Below, piece after piece: positions 49,090 through 60,321 of a stretch of 64,000 bases of DNA. The DNA comes from Symbiodinium natans (taxonomy: Eukaryota > Sar > Dinophyceae > Suessiales > Symbiodiniaceae): positions 93,501-157,500 of the forward strand of contig CAJNDS010002351.1 in the NCBI GenBank assembly GCA_905221605.1. Reading direction: 5' to 3'. A program made the translations under genes and the position numbers. How positions within the stretch are numbered: the first letter of the stretch is position 1; every line of letters begins with the position of its first letter. Below the pieces are notes generated by a model that saw nothing but the letters and a program-made list of their open reading frames with translations, was not told the DNA's origin and did no database searches.

Positions 49090-49172
49090 TTAGGGTTTAG
49101 GGTTTAGGGTTTAGGGTTTAGGGTTTAGGGTTTAGGGTTTAGGGTTTAGGGTTTAGGGTTTAGGGTTTAGGG
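49090..49172 (+). repeat. (TTTAGGG)n array, about 12 units
   Basis: A perfect array flanked on both sides by the same GGATTCAGGATTTCGGG unit (49073 and 49171), i.e. the array sits between direct repeats. Confidence 0.94.
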
Positions 49173-49387
49173 ATTCAGGATTTCGGGTCTAGGGGCTTCG
49201 GGTTTAGGGAAAAGTTTCAGTGCGTTGAGGGTTTTGTAGGGTGTATCAGGGCTTGGGGGCTTCAGACGTTTCGTCAATCAGGGCTTTGAGGGCTTTGCTA
49301 GAACCTTGTGGGTTTAGAAGTTTAGGGCTTGGACTTTAGGGACGTAACCCTAAACCCTAAACCCTAAACCCTAAACCCTAAACCCTG

Positions 49388-49506
49388 GACAATGAGACCT
49401 TGCTACAAGGTGCGAAGCCGCTGAGCCTGCCCTACTCAGCAGCCCTCACGCATGGCCTTCATGTTCCTGGAGCTGGCAGCTCCGAATCCCGAATCCCGAA
49501 TCCCGG
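49388..49506 (+). CDS. Coding exon, unknown protein
   Basis: The frame DNETLLQGAKPLSLPYSAAL, THGLHVPGAGSSESRIPNP then enters GTTTAGGG (49507). It follows a CCCTAAA array; CAATGAG at 49391 may hold the acceptor. Confidence 0.52.
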
Positions 49507-49577
49507 GTTTAGGGTTTAGGGTTTAGGGTTTAGGGTTTAGGGTTTAGGGTTTAGGGTTTAGGGTTTAGGGTTTAGGC
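49506..49577 (+). repeat. (TTTAGGG)n array, 10 units
   Basis: Perfect array; probable intron start. Confidence 0.95.
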
Positions 49578-49689
49578 ATTAGGGTTTTAGGGTTTCGACC
49601 CGAGTCCCCTTGCAGTCCTGCATAATGTCAGGGAACCTCAGATCAGGGCTTCTTGTGCGAAGGCTATAAGCCCCGTCCAGCAATCCTGT

Positions 49690-52165
49690 GTCACCACGCT
49701 GGCATCATGAGTGGGGTCTTGGGGGCCTCTTTCTCGAAGCCGGAGGGCCATGATGCTGCTGATGTTGCTCGTTGGTGGGCGTGTTGGGGCCCTCTTCCTG
49801 GAAGCGGGAGGGCCATGATGCTGCTGATGTTGCTCCTTGGTGGGGGTCTTGGGGGCTTCTTTCTCGAAGCGGGAGGGCCATGATGCTGATGTTGCTCCTG
49901 GCGGGGGTTTTGGGGGCCTCTTTCTCGAAGTGGCAGGGCCATGATGCTGCTGATGTTGCTCCTTGGTGGGGTTTGGCGGGGGTTTTGGGGCCTTGTTCTC
50001 GAAGCAGGAGTGCCATGATGCTGCTGATGTTGCTCCTTGGCGGGTGTTTGGGGGGCCTGTTCCTCGAAGTGACGGGGGCTTTGGGGGCCTCGTTCTCGAA
50101 GCGGGAGGGCCATGATGCTGCTGATGTTGCTCCTTGGTGGGGGCTTTGGGGGGCCTTGTTCTCGAAGCGGGAGGGCCATGATGCTGCTGATGTTGCTCCT
50201 TGGTTGGGCTTTGGGGCCTTGTTCTCGAAGCGGGAGGGCCATGATGCTGCTGATGTTGCTCCTTGGTGGTGGCTTTGGGAGCCTCGTTCTCGAAGCGGGA
50301 GGGCCATGATGATGTTGATGTTGCTCCTTGGTGGGGGTTTTGGGGGTTGCTTTCTCGAAGCGGGAGGGCCATGATGTTGCTGATGTTTGCTCCTTGGCGG
50401 GGGTTTGGGGGCCTGTTTCTCGAAGCGGGAGGGCCATGATGCTGCTGATGTTGCTCCTTGGTGCTTGGGGGCCTGTTTCTCGAAGCGGGAGGGCCATGAT
50501 GCTGCTGATGTTGCTCCTTGGTGGGGGCTTTGGGGCCTCTTTCTCGAAGCGGGAGGGCCATGATGCTGCTGATGTTGCTCCTTGGTGGGGGCTTGGGGGC
50601 CTGTTTCTCATGATGCTGCTGATGTTGCTCCTTGGTGGGGGTTTTGGTGGTTTCATTTTCAATCAAGCGGGAGGGCCATGATGTTGCTGATGTTGCTCCT
50701 TGGTGGGAGCTTGGGGGCTTTTTCTCGAAGCGGGAGGGCCATGATGCTGCTGATGTTGCTCCTTGGCGGGGGTTTTGGGGGCTTCTTTCTCGAAGCGGGA
50801 GGGCCATGATGCTGCTGATGCTGCTCCTTGACGCAGGCTTTGGGGGGTCCTGTTTCTCGAAGCGGGAGTGTTGCTGATGTTGCTCCTTGGTGGGGGTTTG
50901 GGGGCCTGTTTCTCGAAGCGGGAGGGCCATGATGCTGCTGATGTTGCTCCTTGGCGGGGGCTTTGGGGCCTCTTTCTCGAAGCGGGAGGGCCATGATGCT
51001 GCTGATGTTGCTCCTTGGCGGGGGTTTTGGGGGCCTCTTTCTCGAAGACAACACGGGCCATGATGCTGCTGATGTTGCTCCTTGGCGGGGGCTTTGGGGC
51101 CTCTTTCTCGAAGCGGACGGGCCATGATGCTGCTGATGTTGCTCCTTGGCGGGGGTTTTGGGGGCTTCTTTCTCGAAGCGGGAGGGCCATGATGCTGCTG
51201 ATGTTGCTCCTTGGCGGGGGCTTTGGGGCCTCTAAGCGGACGGGCCATGATGCTGCTGATGTTGCTCCTTGGGGGGGGTTTTGGGGGCTTCTTTCTCGAA
51301 GCGGGAGGGCAATGATGCTGCTGATGTTGCTCCTTGGCGGGGGCTTTGGGGGCCTCTTTCTCGAAGCGGACGGGCCATGATGCTGCTGATGTTGCTTGGC
51401 GGGGGCTTTGGGGCCTCTTTCTCGAAGCGGACGGGCCATGATGCTGCTGATGTTGCTCCTTGGCGGGGGTTTTGGGGGCTTCTTTCTCGAAGCGGGAGGG
51501 CCATGATGCTGCTGATGTTGCTCCTTGGCGGGGGCTTTGGGGCCTCTTTCTCGAAGCGGGAGGGCCATGATGCTGCTGATGTTGCTCCTTGGCGGGGGCT
51601 TTGGGGCCTCTTTCTCGAAGCGGACGGGCCATGATGCTGCTGATGTTGCTCCTTGGCGGGGGCTTTGGGGCCTCTTTCTCGAAGCGGACGGGCCATGATG
51701 CTGCTGATGTTGCTCCTTGGCGGGGGCTTTGGGGCCTCTTTCTCGAAGCGGCAGGGCCATGATGCTGCTGATGTTGCTCCTTGGCGGGGGTTTTGGGGCC
51801 TCTTTCTCGAAGCGGACGGGCCATGATGCTGCTGATGTTGCTCCTTGGCGGGGGCTTTGGGGCCTCTTTCTCGAAGCGGACGGGCCATGATGCTGGCTCC
51901 TTGGCGGGGGCTTTGGGGCATCTTTCTCGAAGCGGGAGGGCCATGATGCTGCTGATGTTGCTCCTTGGCGGGGGCTTTGGGGCCTCTTTCTCGAAGCGGG
52001 AGGGCCATGATGCTGCTGATGTTGCTCCTTGGCGGGGGCTTTGGGGCCTCTTTCTCGAAGCGGACGGGCCATGATGCTGCTGATGTTGCTCCTTGGCGGG
52101 GGCTTTGGGGCCTCTTTCTCGAAGCGGACGGGCCATGATGCTGCTGATGTTGCTCCTTGGTCTAG
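49690..52165. repeat. 64-bp minisatellite, about 38 copies
   Basis: Unit GGGCCATGATGCTGCTGATG / TTGCTCCTTGGCGGGGGCTT / TGGGGCCTCTTTCTCGAAGC / GGAC. Adjacent copies at 52057 and 52121 are 64 bp apart. The right half (51.0-52.16 kb) is nearly homogeneous; the left half is diverged with indels. All frames are open on the minus strand and several on the plus. Since 64 is not a multiple of 3, the frame rotates from copy to copy and the translated period is three DNA units, which argues against a conserved protein repeat. Confidence 0.92.
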
Positions 52166-52192
52166 GGACTTGGGAACCCTGAGCCCTAAACC

Positions 52193-52285
52193 CTAAGCCC
52201 TAAACCCTAAACCCTAAACCCTAAACCCTAAACCCTAAACCCTAAACCCTAAACCCTAAACCCTAAACCCTAAACCCTAAACCCT
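52193..52285 (-). repeat. (CCCTAAA)n array, 13 units
   Basis: Directly follows the 64-bp minisatellite. Confidence 0.95.
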
Positions 52286-52391
52286 AAGCCCGAAGCAGGT
52301 ACTGGCGACCGCTTGGCTCCTCCTTAGACGCGCTCCTGATCGTGGCGACGCCGGGAGCTCTGAAGGTCGTGGCTTGGGGGGGGAGTTCGTG

Positions 52392-52610
52392 GCTTAGAGC
52401 TTTTTCTAAGGGTCCATGTACCTAATTTTGGATCCCTAAACCCTAAACCCTAAACCCTAAACCCTAATTAAACTAAACCCGTTACCCTAACCCTAAGGGT
52501 CCATGTACCTAATTATGGAATACTTGGGCCTTAAAGTACTTCCTATATAGGGACTTTTGGGTCTGAGTGTATAATAATAAGGTACATGGGACCCTTAGAG
52601 CTTTTGCTTC
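52392..52610. mobile_element. Family A element with a displaced duplicate arm
   Basis: Full copy 52491-52598 (CCCTAAGGGTCCATGTACCT to GGTACATGGGACCCTTAG). A solo left arm (CTAAGGGTCCATGTACCTAA) lies at 52406. The sequence CTTAGAGCTTTT flanks the whole block at 52393 and 52594. Confidence 0.72.
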
Positions 52611-52960
52611 TTGAAGGTGTAGGTTTTGAAGGCTTACAGGGCCTTCGGCTCTTCAGTTTCACAGACTTGGGAACCCTGGAACCCGAGGTGTAAGGCTTAA
52701 GTGGCTTTTTCGGCGCGCTTGCGTTTGTGACGTTCTCTTGGGCACTATACATCTACCCAAGCTGACACTTGAAATGAAGCAGCCTGCCAACTGTTGGCTC
52801 TATCACTATGCTTCCCCTCCCTAAGACTGAAGCCATCCCTTATAGATCTTATAGGTCTACACTTGAGACTTCTATGATTCTATGGCCCCTAATCAAACCT
52901 TAAACAAGCTCGGGGCAACCCACAGAGTTGTATCCTTAACGGGGAGTCGGTTGCGAATCG

Positions 52961-53050
52961 GTGGCGACTTCTTCTAGCCACAACCCCCGGCATGCCATTT
53001 TGCAAAAAATGATGGGCCCCTTGTTTGGTACCCTCAAGCTACAAGGAATA
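52961..53050 (+). CDS. Possible coding exon
   Basis: The frame VATSSSHNPRHAILQKMMGP then LFGTLKLQGI precedes GTGTGA and CCCTAAA-type repeats. Start border unclear. Confidence 0.38.
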
Positions 53051-53472
53051 CGTGTGACCCTAAACCCTATAAACTTTGAAACCCTCAAACCTCAACCTTC
53101 AATCCTGATTGCGATAATCGCGGCCCCCTCAACCCTGAACCCCAAACCCTAAACCCCAAAGAACTAACCCCTGAGCCCCAAATTCCTGAACCCCTAAAAC
53201 CCCAAACCCGAACCCTAAACCCTAAGCCCTAAACATCGGGCCAGGCAGCCCAAAACAATGTCATTTAAATATGGGGATCTATGCCATACTCTGTGGTGCT
53301 TTACTGTAACTTTAGATCCTTAGCCTTTTTGGGTTTATTGGGTTTCTTAATCAGGCAGCTAAAAATTAAATTTATAGCTGCCCTGCTAAGTGCAGCCAAG
53401 TTTAGGCTTGTGGGCGCAGTACTGTGAAGCCCAAGTATGCATTATCCCTAAGCCCGAAACTCTAGACCTATG

Positions 53473-53640
53473 TAGCATATACTTGGGCCAGTATTAACCC
53501 AGCTGTGCCACCCAACAGCCAGCAAGACAAACATGATCAAGTTCCGTTCCATTCTGGCGTTCCGTCCGGCCTCCGGGGTGATACATGGCCCCCTGCCTCT
53601 AGAGATAGAAACCCAACCCTTCGGCTGTTGGGGATAAACA
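53473..53640. mobile_element. Short element J, compact copy
   Basis: Runs from TAGCATATACTTGGGCC through ATTAACCCAGCTGTGCCACC, a GTTCCGTTCC stretch, and GCCTCTAGAGATAGAAACCC to CTTCGGCTGTTGGGG. The same modules in the same order, but spread over 57427-58645, form an expanded copy. Confidence 0.5.
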
Positions 53641-54142
53641 TCACAGTTTACTTCTGAACCTAACCCGACGCCCCGGAGTTAAACCTGAGAACCTGTTCGC
53701 AGAGCAAACAAAGCTGTGAAAAACCTGAAAGGCTAGAAAATAGCTCCCGCCAGCGACCAAATAGCTCGCGCCATCACCAAACCCTACGAGCACCGAGGGA
53801 GGGGACATACAACAAACCTCTAGTGCCCTGATAAGGGCCCTAGAGGTTTGGCGCATGTGCCGTCCCTTCGTGCTCGCAGGGTTTTACACCAGGGAAATCA
53901 CGCCCAAAAACCCGTCATCGTGGCTCCATAAGGGTTGCGAATACGCCTCTGGTATGCGTAGAATATGCTTGCAATCCCACGAAGGGATATACATCTCAAT
54001 TGACTCAAACGACCCTCTCCCCAAAAAAGGGTGGTTACCGAAACATCTGGACTGTGGGCAGGTTTATGGGGCCACGATTACATCACCAGCACTATTTTTG
54101 GGCAGGCTATGGAGCCATCGTGGGACTAGTAAAACACGTTCT

Positions 54143-54474
54143 GTTGAAGGCTTTCCTTGCATGTCAGTCGTAGGCAGTTGTAGTCTGCAGTTGCTGCTAG
54201 CCTTGAGGCGGCCTCATGTACAGTTGCTAGGTGCCCGTAGTTTGTAATTGCTTGTATGCTGCCATGTACTTCGGCTCTAGGGAAGGCTACGGAAGTAAAC
54301 CCTTGGAGCCGTGAGTAAGCTTGTATAGCGCGCAGTGCTGCTTGTTTGTCCCGCTGTGGTTGTTTGTTGTGGTTTGACGTCTGTAAAGTAGAAGCTGGAG
54401 CCATAGTCCTTGCGTGCCAAAAAGATCACATCTGTGCGAACTTCGCTATCATGCAGGGCCAGCCTGTTCAACAG
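54143..54474. repeat. 330-bp duplication, copy 1
   Basis: Matches 54957-55288 almost base for base (GTTGAAGGC-TTCCTTGCATG to GGGCCAGCCTGTTCAACA) with a few indels. Confidence 0.88.
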
Positions 54475-54956
54475 AAAGGCATCAGCGTACGTGTATTTGC
54501 AAGTTGCGCCGCTCGTGAAGAGCATATGTGCACTCAACTTTAATTTACTTGCCAAGCGCAGGAGGAGCGATGGTGATGAACTTGCTCCGTGCCCAGGTCC
54601 GTACCCCAAGTGGTTGAAGGTTCCCTAATTATAAGCTTTCTTAATGCCCGAACCTGTGTGCAGAGAGCCTGCAAGAACGACCTGGATTAGCTACGCAGGG
54701 CTCTTGTTTGCAAATTTTACGCTATTTGAGACATAACACGCCCCTAACCTCTAAGACCATGTGTCGCGTTTGCAGAAATGCATTCCGCGCAGGCCACTGC
54801 TCTAATGCCGGCTAACAGGCGCGGCCGGCCTTCAGGTGCGCAGGTCTGAGGTGCCAGAGGTCTAAGGTCAGGTGCGAGAGGCTCAAGGTCAGGTGTCCGA
54901 CATGCTGTAAATATGCAGTGTGTGTCCTCGCCCTGACGATCGAGCCAAGGAGGAGT

Positions 54957-55288
54957 GTTGAAGGCATTCCTTGCATGTCAGTCGTAGGCAGTTGTAGTCT
55001 GCAGTTGCTGCTAGCCTTGAGGCCTCATGTGCAGTTGCTAGGTGCCCGTAGTTTGTATTTGCTTGTATGCTGCCATGTACTTCGGCTCTAGGGAAGGCTA
55101 CGGAAGTAAACCCTTGGAGCCGTGAGTAAGCTTGTATAGTGCGCAGTGCTGCTTGTTTGTCCCGCTGTGGTTGCTTGTTGTAGTTTGAAGTCTGTAAAGT
55201 AGAAGCTGGAGCCATAGTCCTTGCGCCTGTGCCAAAAAGATCACATGTGCGCGAACTTCGCTATCACGCAGGGCCAGCCTGTTCAACA
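54957..55288. repeat. 330-bp duplication, copy 2
   Basis: Second copy of 54143-54474. The reverse-strand frame (ASTLQTSN-NKQPQRDKQAAL) is shared for about 80 codons, but an indel (GCGGCC missing at 55022) changes the residues, so coding is doubtful. Confidence 0.88.
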
Positions 55289-57426
55289 AGTTCCCTAAAA
55301 AAGGCGGCTACCCAAATATCTGAAACCCTGCGAGCACCAAGGGAGGGGACATGCGACAAACCTCTACGACCCGCAGGCCCTCGCAGCCCCTTAAAAGACA
55401 GGTTTCCCGAAACATCTGAACTGTGGACAGGTCATGGGGCCACGCTTACGTTACCAGCGGTGGGACTAGTAAAAAGGTGCGAGCAAGGGAGGGGGACACA
55501 CGACAAACCTCTAAGACCCGCAGGCCCTAACAGCCCCTCAAAAGAAAGGTGGTTTAGGCTTTTACACTGGTTTTGCCGAAACATCTGAACTCTGGGCAGG
55601 TTATTATGGGGCCACGATTACGTTACCAGCACAGTTTTTGGGCAGGCTATGGAACCATCGTGGGACTAGTAAAATACGTTCTCGAAAAACGGCGGTTACC
55701 CAAACATCTGAAACTCTACGAGCAACAAGGGAGGGGACATACGACAAACCTCTAAGACCCGCAGGCCCTCACAGCCTCTTAAAAGAAAGGCTTTTTTTTC
55801 CGGCACTGTGAGGTTTTGTGGGTCTTAGAGGTTTGTCGGTTTTCCTTTCCCTTGGTGCTCGTAAGGTCCTTGTTTTGGGGAGAGTGTGGTTTACGTAAGG
55901 TGAGATGTTTATCCCTTCGTGGAACTACAAGCATTCTATGTGCATAGCCAGAGGCGTATTCACAACTCTTATGGAGCCACGATTACGTTACCAACACAGG
56001 TTTTTAGGCGTCATAGGGTTTTAAGGTCTTTTTGCATGGTGTCAAACCACACAAGCTCAAAGGGAAGGGGGACATACGACAAACCTCTAGGGCCCTTACC
56101 AGGCATTGGAGGTTTGTCGCATGTCCCCTCCTCCGGAGCTCGTAGGGATTGGTGATGGCGCAGGCTATTTTGTCGCTGGCGGGAGCTATTTTCTAACCTT
56201 TTTGGTTTTTTTTCACAACTTTGTTTGCTCTGCGAACAGGTTCTCAGGTTTAACTCCGGGGCGTCGGGTGGGTTCAGTACTAAATTGCGGTGTTTATCCC
56301 TTTGTGGGAAGAGTCCCAGGAAGCCAAAAACCTGTGTGCGCTGGTAACGAAATCGTGGCTCCGGACAACTGGTAAAGGGGAAGCGGAAGCTAGCGCCCGG
56401 CACGAACTATTTGGTCGCTGGCGCGAGCTGTCAGGGGAGGTTTTGTCCCAACTCTGCCTAAAGGTTCGAAACAATCCTGGATGTAATCTAGGCTTTAAAC
56501 CCTGAGACACCACACGAGCTCTCCCCACAAAGCGATCATCTCAATCTACTTAAACCACCCTTTTTATGGGCATGTATGACTTTTCCCGAAGAGAGGCGTG
56601 TAAGTCACAACGCGTTGGAGCACGTTATGGCGCTTTTTCTGTGGTTTCCCCCAAGAAGAGGCCAAGAAGAGGCAGCAAATCATAACGTGGTGTGCGCGTT
56701 CAAGAAAATAACTATACTATAGTACTCTTTTATGCGTCACCCACGTTCTGATTTGCTGCCTTTTCTTGGGGAAACCGGCCATAACGTGCTCCTGCGCGTT
56801 ATGATTTGCGTGCCTCTATGGGGGAAGGCAAAGCAGCAGCGCACGCCCCTTCAATGTTGCAGGACGTTTTTACGTCTGCCGGTCCGATCACTCTTGCTCA
56901 CGCATTGAATGACATCGAGACGTTCTGATTTTTCGGGCTTTGGCCGCAGGTGCATATCGGGCTTTGGTCATGGCTCTTTTCCCACAAAAGGATAAACATC
57001 TCAATTTACGTAAACCACCTTTTTTAAGGAGCGTGTTTTACAGCCCCTAAAACACAGGGGCAGGTGGGGTGCTTGTTGCGTACGTTGAAGGCCCCACCTA
57101 AAGGTTTGTCGCGTGTCCCTTCCCTTCGTGCTCGCAGGGTTTAGCTCGCTCCAGACATTTCCCCTACGACCAAATAGCTCGCGCCAGATGTTTAGAACCT
57201 TTTCGCAGAGTTGGGACAAAACCTCCCTTGCGACCAAATAGCTCGCGCCAGCGACCGAATAGCTCGTGCCAGCGACCAAATGGATCGCGCCAGGTGCTAG
57301 TTGCTTAAAGCTTCCCCCTTACCAATTGTCCGGAGTCCGGACTAACCTCTTTTAGGGGACAGAGCATGGAGCGATTGCATTGCCAACACACTGGTTTTTG
57401 GCTGCCTGGGATTCTTCCCACAAGGG

Positions 57427-58650
57427 TATTAACCCAGCTGCGCAACCCAGCCAGCAAAACAAAGATGATCAAGTCCGTTCCGTTCCGGCGTTCCGTTCCG
57501 GCGTTCGGTTGTGGCGTTCCGTTGCGGCGTTCCGTTCCGTTGAAGGGCTGGGTGCTTGTGTCGTCCAAACATGTCCAAACAATAATTGCAAACGCTTGCT
57601 CGTGCCGCCTCGGCAGCCGGGCCGGCCGACGTCCCAAGGCCCAGGAAATTCCAAAAACCCGTCAAAGCAGATCCCAACCAAATCACCCTAGGGTTGGACG
57701 AGGGGGGTGGGAGGTGTGGGGGTGTCCAGATGGGGGTCTCAGGGGGGGGTTTTGGATGTCTGTCGTCTGCAGGGTTTGCCCTGAGATCGACCGTGAATGC
57801 TCTTTCCTCGCTTATCATTTGGATTTGGATGATGCTTGACAAGCTGCAGCAAGTTTATACGAAGATTTCATCACAATGGTTCACAACTGTCTGACTTGTT
57901 CACAAGCAATCCCAATGATTAGTGGGATTGGGGATCACGTGTTTACGGAAAAGACGCATTGCCAGCATTGCGTGACGATTGTGGACACTGGCCTTCCAGG
58001 CCCAGAAATCCACACGAATATGGGGAGGGTCCCCGGGGGGGTCCGGGCTGTTTCTTGGGTTCTTGGCCACCCTCTGTAGGAGCTGCCGACAGGCAGGACC
58101 CCCCACAAAATCGGCTTGCAGCTCCTCCAAACGATTTGGGGGGGGGTCCCACTGGGGTCCCACAGTGTGGGGGGGGTGCTTGTTCCGAACACCGTTTCCC
58201 AGACCGAGGCGAATTTGGGCCCAGTGCTCTGAATGGAGTTCAGTGGCAAGCGACATTGATGGCAGCATAGATCACAAACTGTGAGGTACCACATCAAGCA
58301 CGAAACAGCCTACGTTCCGTTACAGCTGTTCCGGTGTTGTGTTCCATTCCGTTCCGGCACTCCGTACCGGCTCTCCGTTCCGTTCCGGCGTTCCGTGTTC
58401 CGGCGTTCCGTTCCGGCGTTCCGTTCCGACGTTCCGTTCCGTTCCGGCGCTCCGTTCCGTTCCGGCGTTCCGTTCCGTTCCGGCGCTCCGTTGTGCTCCG
58501 GCCTTTGCGTTCCATTCCGTTCCGGCGTTCCGTTCCGTTCCGTTCCGTCGTTTTGGGTGATATTAGGCCCCCCGCCTCTGGAGACAGAAACCCAACCCTT
58601 CGGCTGTTGGGAATTATAGGAAGTAGATGAAAGCCCAAGTATAGCATAAT
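57427..58650. mobile_element. Element J, expanded copy
   Basis: Begins ATTAACCCAGCTGCGCAACC, has GTTCC repeats at 57470-57545 and 58318-58556, and ends AACCCTTCGGCTGTTGGG then AAGCCCAAGTATAGC. The 57546-58317 interior is unique, G-tract rich, and carries ORFs on both strands without recognisable function. Confidence 0.45.
58318..58556 (+). repeat. GTTCC/GGCGTTCC microsatellite
   Basis: Dense TTCCGTTCCGGCGTTCCG units. Both strands translate into Arg/Phe/Ser/Pro or Glu/Arg/Asn/Gly repeats because the unit lacks stops. Confidence 0.93.
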
Positions 58651-58653
58651 TAA

Positions 58654-58772
58654 ACCCTAAACCCTAAACCCTAAACCCTAAACCCTAAACCCTAAACCCT
58701 AAACCCTAAACCCTAAACCCTAAACCCTAAACCCTAAACCCTAAACCCTAACCCTAAACCCTAAACCCTAAA
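58654..58772 (-). repeat. (CCCTAAA)n array, 17 units
   Basis: Abuts the right end of element J; one hexamer unit inside. Confidence 0.95.
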
Positions 58773-58848
58773 CCCAATTCCCAAGCCCTAAACACACAAA
58801 AAATCATCCCCTGATATGTGGGGTGTGGACCCTTGGCGCTAGGTTCCC

Positions 58849-58936
58849 GAAACCCTAAACCCTAAACCCTAAACCCTAAACCCTAAACCCTAAACCCTAA
58901 ACCCTAAACCCTAAACCCTAAACCCTAAACCCTAAG
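58849..58936 (-). repeat. (CCCT AAA)n array, 12 units
   Basis: Perfect units. Confidence 0.95.
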
Positions 58937-59930
58937 CCTAAACTCCTGAGGACCTACTACAACTTTTTGCGGCTTCGGCGGTTCTTCCGGGAGGCAATTG
59001 GAGCCCATGTACCACGCCATGTCGCGCTGTAGGGTTTAGGGTTTAGGGTTAAGGTTTGGGGTTTAGGGTTCAGGGTGTAGGGTTTGGGGTGTCCCCAAAA
59101 AAGGGGACCCCTTGCAGGGCTTGGAGTTTGGGGCTTGAGGATTAGAACTGGTTTGGGGTGTAGAGCCTGGGTGGTTGTGTTTTAGGAGCATACACCCTAA
59201 ACCCTAAGCCCTCAGCGGCTGCCTAAGGTATTACGGGGCGTGGGTTTGGAGTTTGGAGTTTGGGGTCTCGAACTTGACGTAGTTTTTGAGTACTTGGTAA
59301 GTTTCTGGATAGGCTAAGGCTAGCCCCAAACCCTACACCCTAAACTAAACCCTAAACCTTAGACCCTAAACCCTACACCCTAAACCCTGATTCTTTGCCG
59401 TGGCTGGTATTCGAAGGTCTCTGAAGGTTTCAATGGTCATGCATTGCAAGGTCGACTCATGTGTTCGTATGGGGGCTTCAGGTTTAGGGCATAGGATTTT
59501 GGGTTTAGGGTTTAGGGTTTAGGGGTAGGATTTGGAGGTTTTAGGTCATTGTAAGGTTTTTGGGCTTAGGGTTTGGTTCAAGCTGGGGGCTTTCGGATTT
59601 AGGGTATGTCACGGTATGTACCTTTCAAGAGAATTGTGCGTTGATGATTCGGTTGACCTTCCTATACTTCGGATGTAGGAGCTACTCCCTCCAAAAAAAA
59701 CATAATAAGATAATATTGACAGAGAGATAGAGGGAGAGAGAGAGAGGGGGGTAGAGAAGTCACTCCCCACCATCCCGCCATTCCAGGCACCACCCCTCAA
59801 AAGGACCCAAGTAAAACGCCCTCAACTCCAAACCCAAAACCCAAAACCCCAAACCCCAAACCCTAAACCCTAAACCCTAAGCCCTAAACCCTAAACCCCA
59901 AACCCTAAACCCTAAACCCTAAACCCTAAG

Positions 59931-60249
59931 ACGAAAGCGCGCCTCGGAGCTGGGATCTGAGGGTAGTTTCATGGCCTTCATGTGATCCCCAACCCCCTTG
60001 AAAGGGCTCTGATGTATGGGCCCTTGAGGTCCCATATTAGGTTTAGGGTTTAGGGTTCAGGGTTTAGGGTTTAGGGTTTAGGGTTTAGGGTTTAGGGTTT
60101 AGGGTTTAGGGTTTAGGGTTTAGGGTTTAGGGTTTAGGGTTTAGGGTTTAGGGTGGTAGGGACCATGTACTACCCTTAGCTTGGAGGAAGCGGCGAGCTT
60201 CAGCTCCATCTTTGAGTACTCCGCGAACCAGGACTCGAAACACTCCAAC
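59931..60249 (+). CDS. Two-exon segment split by a family C introner (59931-59958, 60180-60249)
   Basis: Exon one (after AACCCTAAG) reads ESAPRSWD. Exon two (after TACCCTTAG, the family C terminus) reads LEEAASFSSIFEYSANQDSK then HSN and runs into a C14 tract. Joining as a GA-AG intron (59959-60179) keeps frame with one leucine at the junction. Exon two is strongly coding; exon one is short and less sure. Confidence 0.55.
59958..60179. mobile_element. Family C introner carrying a telomeric array
   Basis: CTGAGGGTAGTTTCATGGCC at the left and GGACCATGTACTACCCTTAG at the right are inverted. The interior keeps AAAGGGCTCTGATGTATGGG, then (TTTAGGG)16 at 60041-60155. Confidence 0.75.
60041..60155 (+). 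repeat. (TTTAGGG)n array inside a family C element
   Basis: About 16 units, one TTCAGGG. Confidence 0.95.
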
Positions 60250-60321
60250 ACCCCCCCCCCCCCCTGGCCCCAAGTATGGCTCCGCTTTGCTGGGTTTAGG
60301 GTTTAGGGTTTAGGGTTGTGT

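Larger units (their letters stand above)
53240..58655. other. Telomere-repeat-free island built of mutually related repeats
   Basis: No CCCTAAA/TTTAGGG arrays over 5.4 kb. The inner boundaries carry ATACTTGGGCC (53481) and GCCCAAGTAT (58632) in opposite orientation. Recurrent modules: GGGAGGGGACATACGACAAA / CCTCTAAGACCCGCAGGCCC (55.3, 55.5, 55.7 kb), GGGCCACGATTAC-TTACCAGCAC (54.07, 55.61, 55.98 kb), CGACCAAATAGCTCGCGCCA (53.76, 57.17, 57.24 kb) and the AACCCTTCGGCTGTTGGG block (53.61, 58.60 kb). Open frames occur on both strands but change between module copies; no transposase or reverse transcriptase is seen. Confidence 0.6.

Noticed and set aside
49638-52136. 832-codon minus-strand open frame
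   Set aside because: It is produced by the stop-free 64-bp minisatellite; the frame rotates every copy, other frames and the opposite strand are also open, and indels are not multiples of three.
57305-58297. Several overlapping open frames on both strands within element J
   Set aside because: Mutually overlapping, no recognisable domain, G-tract rich; not enough support for a gene.
58281-58647. Arg/Phe/Ser and Glu/Arg/Asn/Gly frames on opposite strands
   Set aside because: GTTCC microsatellite translations.
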